From JASJAR01 sp038530285 (lineage in GTDB: Bacteria; Pseudomonadota; Alphaproteobacteria; Rhodobacterales; Rhodobacteraceae), in NCBI GenBank assembly GCA_038530285.1, contig JBCBCY010000008.1, forward strand, positions 99,447-163,446: 64,000 bases of DNA. The letters are read 5' to 3'. Below the pieces are notes generated by a model. That model made no database searches. It saw only the letters and a list, made by a program, of their open reading frames with translations, and had not been told where the DNA came from. The translations under genes and the position numbers were made by a program. Positions 60,261 through 64,000 of the stretch are shown here, one piece after another; position 1 is the first letter of the stretch; every line of letters starts with the position of its first letter.

Positions 60261-61120
60261 GGCTTGGCCAAAAGCACGTCCTTCAGCAAGGGATGGGGAT
60301 AGCTGCGCTTGGTTGTGACGGCGAAAAAGCTTTCCACGATGCCAAGGTCGAACGGCGCTGTTGCGACCCGGCCTGCCGCCAATTCGTCAGCCAGAACCAC
60401 CGCAGGGGCCACCGCAAGGCCGGCGCCTTCGCGCGCCAAGAGGCGAACCATTGCCATATCGTCAACTTCAGCGGCGATGCGGGGGCGCAGACCCAATTGG
60501 TCGGCGAGGGCGGCAAAGCCCGTGCGGATCGTCCGGTCCGTCGGCAGAATGAACGCTTCGCGGGCCAACAGGTCCGAATGGGATGCCGCGTGCAATCGGT
60601 CGGGCAGGCCATGCAGCCCGACAGGTTGCTCGGCCAGTTTCTGCGCGATGAACTCGCCGCTGACAAATGGTGGATCGGTGGACAGCACAACATCCAGCGT
60701 CAGCGATTTCAGCGCGGCGAATAACACGTTTTCGTCGCCCGACCTAAGGGTCACATCCACGTCGCTGCGCTGCAGGACCGGGCGCAGGAATTGCATCTGA
60801 AAGTTCCGCGACAGGGTCGATAGCGCCCCGATCCGAAGGGGCGGCATGCCGGTGCTGGTGTGTCCCAGCGTGGCAAGCAGTTCTGCACCTGTCGCAAAGA
60901 TCCGGTCGGCATGATCCAGTGTGATCCGCCCGACTTCGGTCAGGTTCAGCCGTCGACCCACCCGGTTGAACAAGGGCTGGCCCAGCCGGGCCTCCAGCGC
61001 CTTGATCTGGGTCGACAAAGCCGATTGCGACACGTTCAGCCGTTCGGCCGCCCGGGTCAGGTTCCCTTCGTGGGCGACCTCGCGGAAATATCGCAAGTGG
61101 TGATAGTTCAGCTGATCCAT
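60257..61120 (-). CDS. LysR-family transcriptional regulator (NhaR-like), SbtA neighbour
   Basis: A 287-residue regulator: HTH YFREVAHEGNLTRAAERLNVSQSALSTQIKALEARLGQPLF, then the effector domain. It is divergent from the SbtA gene, with a palindromic LysR-type box directly next to its start codon, so it almost surely regulates bicarbonate uptake and itself. The 12-residue stretch PPLRIGALSTLS and wording recall NhaR/CmpR-type regulators, though this is not decisive. The ligand may be a Na+/HCO3-/carbon signal (inference). Confidence 0.9.
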   Translation of the reverse strand: MDQLNYHHLRYFREVAHEGNLTRAAERLNVSQSALSTQIKALEARLGQPLFNRVGRRLNLTEVGRITLDHADRIFATGAELLATLGHTSTGMPPLRIGALSTLSRNFQMQFLRPVLQRSDVDVTLRSGDENVLFAALKSLTLDVVLSTDPPFVSGEFIAQKLAEQPVGLHGLPDRLHAASHSDLLAREAFILPTDRTIRTGFAALADQLGLRPRIAAEVDDMAMVRLLAREGAGLAVAPAVVLADELAAGRVATAPFDLGIVESFFAVTTKRSYPHPLLKDVLLAKP

Positions 61121-61139
61121 CGTTCTGTATTATAGAACG
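61121..61139. promoter_or_regulatory. LysR-type operator between regulator and sbtA
   Basis: CGTTCT (61121-61126), spacer GTATTAT, AGAACG (61134-61139), a perfect palindrome that immediately precedes the LysR start codon and lies 73 bases before the SbtA start. The T-N11-A core (TTCTGTATTATAGAA) fits a LysR binding site. Confidence 0.75.
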
Positions 61140-61212
61140 AAAAGTGTTCAAAGATATATTTTCCTTTTGAAGATGCCGCAGCTACATGCGCTTCACCTCA
61201 AGGAGAGACGGA

Positions 61213-62265
61213 ATGGACATGATCGCCGACATCGCCACCACGCTGATGGCCCAGTTTCAAAAGCCCACCCTGGCCTTTCTGATCGGTGGAATGATGCTGG
61301 CTGCCTTGGGGTCCAGGCTTGAGGTGCCAGAACCGGTCTATAAGTTCATCGTCATCCTGCTGTTGCTGAAGGTCGGGATCGGGGCGGGGATTTCCGTGCG
61401 CGAAGCGGACCTGATCGAACTTGCGGTGCCGGCGCTTGGAGCGACCTTTCTGGGCGTGGCACTTGTTTTGGTGGGCGCGCAGACCCTTGCGCGCGCGAAA
61501 GGGGTGTCGCCGATGGATGGCATGGCCACCGCGGGTCTGTTCGGTGCGGTCTCAGCCTCGACACTGGCCGCAGGCATGGCGATGCTCGATAGCGAAGGGG
61601 TGGCCTACGAAGGCTTCATCGGCGCCCTTTACCCCTTCATGGACATTGCCGCGCTTGTCACTGCCATCGTGCTGGCGCGCATGGCGGCCGAACGGCGCGC
61701 AGCACCCGTCCAGGGCGGGGCGGCGACCATGACGATGGGTGGCAGTCAAGGTGCCGGGTTTGATGCCGGCATCGTCAAGGAGATCCTTGTGGACACGTTC
61801 CGCAGCCCCGCGATCTCAGCGCTGGTTCTGGGCCTTGCCCTGGGGATCTTTGCGCGGCCCGACAGCGTCTATGAAAGTTTCTACGATGTGCTGTTTCGTG
61901 GCTTTCTTTCGATCCTGATGCTGATCATGGGGATGGAAGCCTGGTCGCGGTTGTCCGAGCTGCGCAGGGTGGCCCATGCCTATGTTCTTTATGGGCTTGC
62001 GGCGCCTTTGGTGCACGGCGCATTGGGGTTCGGGGTTGGTCTGGCGATCCACCACGTGACCGGGTTTTCGGGTGGGGGCGTGGTGCTTTTGGCGGTCATG
62101 GCGTCGTCCAGTTCGGACATTTCGGGCCCGCCGACCATGCGCGCGGCGCTGCCAGAGGCGAACCCTTCGGCCTATGTCGGCACATCCACCGGGCTCGGCA
62201 CGCCGGTGGCCATTCTATCGATCCCGCTGTGGATGGCGCTCGCAGAATTTTTCATAGGCCTTTGA
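61213..62265 (+). CDS. sbtA: Sodium-dependent bicarbonate transporter SbtA
   Basis: A 350-residue inner-membrane permease of the SBT family that imports bicarbonate with sodium. It has about ten spans; family blocks: FQKPTLAFLIGGMMLAALGSRLEVPEPVYKF, GATFLGVALVLVGAQT, and MASSSSDISGPPTMRAALPEANPSAYVGTSTGLGTPVAI. The ATG at 61213 has AGGAG 7 bases upstream. SbtB, the PII-like regulator found next to sbtA in many cyanobacteria, is absent. The divergent LysR gene is the likely regulator. Confidence 0.92.
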   Translation: MDMIADIATTLMAQFQKPTLAFLIGGMMLAALGSRLEVPEPVYKFIVILLLLKVGIGAGISVREADLIELAVPALGATFLGVALVLVGAQTLARAKGVSPMDGMATAGLFGAVSASTLAAGMAMLDSEGVAYEGFIGALYPFMDIAALVTAIVLARMAAERRAAPVQGGAATMTMGGSQGAGFDAGIVKEILVDTFRSPAISALVLGLALGIFARPDSVYESFYDVLFRGFLSILMLIMGMEAWSRLSELRRVAHAYVLYGLAAPLVHGALGFGVGLAIHHVTGFSGGGVVLLAVMASSSSDISGPPTMRAALPEANPSAYVGTSTGLGTPVAILSIPLWMALAEFFIGL

Positions 62266-62287
62266 CCCGCCCCGGCGACCACGGCGG

Positions 62288-62331
62288 TTTTCATTGGCCC
62301 GGAAATACCTCGGGGTTTGGGGCAGAGCCCC
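62288..62331 (-). repeat. Dispersed Rhodobacteraceae-type repeat, copy E
   Basis: Minus strand: GGGGC-TCT-GCCCC (62319-62331) followed by CCCCGAGGTATTT and GGGCCAATGAAAA. A diverged copy with the same stem, core and ATGAA-type tail. It lies between the SbtA stop and the rpsO terminator. Confidence 0.65.
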
Positions 62332-62334
62332 AAG

Positions 62335-62369
62335 AGACAAAAAATAAAGGGCCCTTGAAGGGGCCCTTT
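62335..62369 (-). terminator. Intrinsic terminator of rpsO
   Basis: AAAGGGCCC (62346-62354) pairs with GGGCCCTTT (62361-62369) across TTGAAG; on the minus strand the 3' side continues as a T-rich run (62340-62346). It lies 23 bases after the rpsO stop codon. Confidence 0.9.
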
Positions 62370-62391
62370 GCCGTCTGGACGGTGCCTTGCC

Positions 62392-62661
62392 TTAGCGTCG
62401 CAGGCCCAGCCGTTCGATCAGCGCCTGATAGCGCGCCTCGTCCTTGGCTTTGGTGTAATCCAAAAGCTTCCGGCGCTGGGCGACGAGCTTCAAAAGGCCC
62501 CGACGCGAATGGTTGTCTTTCTTGTGGGTCTTGAAGTGTTCCGTCAGGGTCGCGATGCGCGACGACAGAATGGCAACCTGGACCTCGGGCGAACCGGTGT
62601 CGCCGTCCTTGGTTGCGAAGTCCTTCATGATCTTCGCTTTGTCTTCAGCAGTGATCGACAT
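62392..62661 (-). CDS. rpsO: 30S ribosomal protein S15
   Basis: An 89-residue protein of the small ribosomal subunit that binds 16S rRNA. The whole S15 pattern is visible: ITAEDKAKIMKDFATKDGDTGSPEVQVAILSSRIATLTEHFKTHKKDNHSRRGLLKLVAQRRKLLDYTK. The start at 62661 gives the standard length. An intrinsic terminator follows, so it does not read through to pnp, which lies 5 kb further along the minus strand. Confidence 0.96.
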   Translation of the reverse strand: MSITAEDKAKIMKDFATKDGDTGSPEVQVAILSSRIATLTEHFKTHKKDNHSRRGLLKLVAQRRKLLDYTKAKDEARYQALIERLGLRR

Positions 62662-62766
62662 CGGGGTCTCCTTTGGTTTGAGTGGATGGCAGAAGCCGGG
62701 ATGTCGTCCAGCAGCGCCCATGGAGAAGTTGCAGCGTATAGGGGATAAAAACCTGCCTGGGAAGGA

Positions 62767-63066
62767 CTAATTTGCCGCTTCCATCTGGCGGGCGATTTCA
62801 GCGGCCCATTCCCCGATGATGGGCAGAAACTCGATCTGCGCAAGTGCGACTGCAATGGCCGACACCAGGATCGACGCCCCGATCACCGTTCCCAACCCGA
62901 ATGCCAGACCCTTGGCGAACTGAAATCCCAATAGCCGCCATGGTCTGTTGTGTAGGGTGATGAAGCTGTGGCTGTTGAGCCGGGCGACCTCATCGGACAG
63001 CCGGTCCAACGCGGCCGCAGGGTCCGTTTGGTCAACAATAGATGTCTGCGCGCCGGTTTCGGCCAT
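62767..63066 (-). CDS. DUF5665-like membrane protein
   Basis: A 99-residue protein with an N-terminal soluble part (DPAAALDRLSDEVARLNSHSFITLHNRPWRLLGFQFAKG) and a C-terminal membrane span (LAFGLGTVIGASILVSAIAVALAQI). The pattern matches DUF5665-type proteins, whose function is unknown. The ATG at 63066 starts the family-like region. It is upstream of rpsO, separated by 105 bases. Confidence 0.7.
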   Translation of the reverse strand: MAETGAQTSIVDQTDPAAALDRLSDEVARLNSHSFITLHNRPWRLLGFQFAKGLAFGLGTVIGASILVSAIAVALAQIEFLPIIGEWAAEIARQMEAAN

Positions 63067-63185
63067 GATTGTCGCCTCTTCGCAGCAGGTGATCGCAAAG
63101 ATTAACCATACCAAAACGTTAAGGTCGACATCTTCCAACCCAAAGTTCAACGTGGGGGCCAGAAACTTCGGGGGAGATCTGGGCC

Positions 63186-64000
63186 ATGGTTGAAGCTGCG
63201 CTTTTGTTGTTGGGCATTGCTCTTTTCGCAGGCGTCGGGCTGGGCGGCGGTGGCGGCGGCAATGACGACGATGACGGCCCGATTGAGCCCAATCTGAACA
63301 GCGAAGGCGACAACGACACCTTCGAAGGGTCGCGTTTTTCGGATGAGTTCGATGGCGGGCCGGGCGTGGATTTCATCGAAGGGCGCGGCGGCAACGATCT
63401 TTTGTTGGGCGGGAATGGCGCCGATACGATCGATGGCAATTCCGGCAATGACACGATCCTTGGCGGGCAGGGGCCAGACAGCCTTTTGGGTGGTGCGGAT
63501 GACGACACGCTTCGCGGCGAAGAGGGTCAGGATTTCATTCGCGGCGGCGCCGGTGATGACGGCATATTCGGCGGGTCGGAAAGTGACACGATCGAAGGCG
63601 CTGACGGACGCGACACGATCACGGGCGGTCCCGGCGATGACAGCGTGCGCGGTGGGTCGGGCTTTGACACGATCGACGGCGATCTTGGCGCAGACACGCT
63701 GGACGGTGACCCGGGCGATGATGTGATCGATGGCCGCGTCTTGGTGTCTGCCTTGGGCACGTCAAACGGCGAAGACACCGATGATGGCGACACGCTGATT
63801 GGCGACAACGGGGCCGACACGATCTATTTGGGCAATGGCGATATCGCATGGGGCGAAAACGAAGGCGCCTTGGCCGATCAGGCCGGTGACACCTTTGTCT
63901 CGGGCGACTGGATCACCGGGGATGCGCCTGAAATTCTGGATTTCGACCCTGCGAATGATGAGATCGAGCTTATTTACTTCACTGGAAATGGGCTGCCGAC
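63186..64000 (+). CDS. RTX-type calcium-binding (hemolysin-repeat) protein, 3' end cut off
   Basis: An open frame from the ATG at 63186 (GGGGGAG upstream) to the window edge, 271 codons. After a hydrophobic start (MVEAALLLLGIALFAGVGL) and a Gly run followed by acidic NDDDDG, it has repeated GGxGxDxxxG-type nonapeptides (GGNGADTIDGNSGNDTILGG, GGPGDDSVRGGSGFDTIDG) that bind calcium. RTX proteins are usually secreted by a type I system. The N-terminal hydrophobic stretch is unusual for that route. The C-terminal domain and secretion signal are outside the window. Confidence 0.9.
   Translation, partial: MVEAALLLLGIALFAGVGLGGGGGGNDDDDGPIEPNLNSEGDNDTFEGSRFSDEFDGGPGVDFIEGRGGNDLLLGGNGADTIDGNSGNDTILGGQGPDSLLGGADDDTLRGEEGQDFIRGGAGDDGIFGGSESDTIEGADGRDTITGGPGDDSVRGGSGFDTIDGDLGADTLDGDPGDDVIDGRVLVSALGTSNGEDTDDGDTLIGDNGADTIYLGNGDIAWGENEGALADQAGDTFVSGDWITGDAPEILDFDPANDEIELIYFTGNGLP

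Noticed and set aside
63186..63720. RTX repeats as a DNA satellite or CRISPR-like array
   Set aside because: The repeats are at the protein level (Gly/Asp nonapeptides) with varied codons, not exact DNA repeats with spacers.

Overview
The window reads as chromosomal DNA of a GC-rich alphaproteobacterium, most likely a member of the Rhodobacteraceae (Roseobacter/Rhodobacter group). The reasons are the high GC content with strong third-position bias, the gene complement (FtsK next to LolA, ZapE, HspQ, SfsA, glutathione-dependent formaldehyde oxidation, small Rhodobacteraceae-type hypothetical proteins), and a dispersed repeat (GC hairpin, then a GGATATTT-like core, then AGGGAGATGAA) of a kind I associate with this group. 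The taxonomic call is inference; there is no rRNA or tRNA gene in the window. I count about 68 protein-coding genes, one of them apparently split by an in-frame stop, plus one strong candidate for a structured non-coding RNA. No insertion sequence, prophage, integron or CRISPR array is visible.

Layout. 1-1.5 kb: end of an amino-acid ABC transporter (permease, binding protein) with a clear terminator. 1.7-8 kb: a DUF3179 protein, a membrane protein and a run for aldehydes, electrophiles and aromatics (aldehyde dehydrogenase, GST-like protein, ring-cleaving dioxygenase, carboxylesterase). 8.5-9.4 kb: a STAS protein and an RsbW-like kinase. 9.6-20.5 kb: gamma-glutamyltransferase, HspQ, an AEC carrier, a lytic-transglycosylase-like lipoprotein, LolA, FtsK, an aminotransferase, an amidase and a UbiH-type hydroxylase. 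20.5-25.4 kb (minus strand): proteostasis genes (YbbN-like thioredoxin, Lon-N-domain protein, Trm112-like protein), a Kef-type antiporter with a His/Asp-rich loop, and methionine aminopeptidase. 25.4-36.6 kb: SfsA, a molybdopterin-binding-domain protein, an OmpA-like protein, an EamA transporter, a LysR regulator, 2,4-dienoyl-CoA reductase and IlvD. 36.6-39.7 kb: two regulators, a long gene-free stretch and the non-coding RNA candidate, then a divergent WYL regulator/RidA pair. 39.8-46.5 kb: a CPBP protease, AccD-FolC, an orphan ATP-grasp enzyme, ZapE and an MFS carrier.

46.4-53.6 kb is a formaldehyde-detoxification neighbourhood. S-formylglutathione hydrolase heads a tightly coupled minus-strand operon in which every junction is a 4-base overlap, a TetR regulator lies divergent to it, and glutathione-dependent formaldehyde dehydrogenase lies 2.3 kb beyond, separated by NYN, GNAT and small-membrane-protein genes. 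53.6-64 kb holds an I78-type inhibitor, a cytochrome c, ExoIII, PNPase, a nucleobase transporter, an interrupted secreted protein, a LysR/SbtA bicarbonate-transport pair with an operator dyad, ribosomal protein S15, a DUF5665-like protein and the start of an RTX calcium-binding protein cut by the window edge.

The most interesting unexplained items are the structured RNA candidate at about 38.18-38.47 kb, the five-copy dispersed repeat family, the nonsense-split gene at 59.6-60.3 kb, the nested inverted repeats at 36.95-37.01 kb, and three convergent gene pairs whose stop codons share a CTAG tetranucleotide. I did not find a clear new multi-gene system. All family calls are by eye from sequence motifs; no database search was run.
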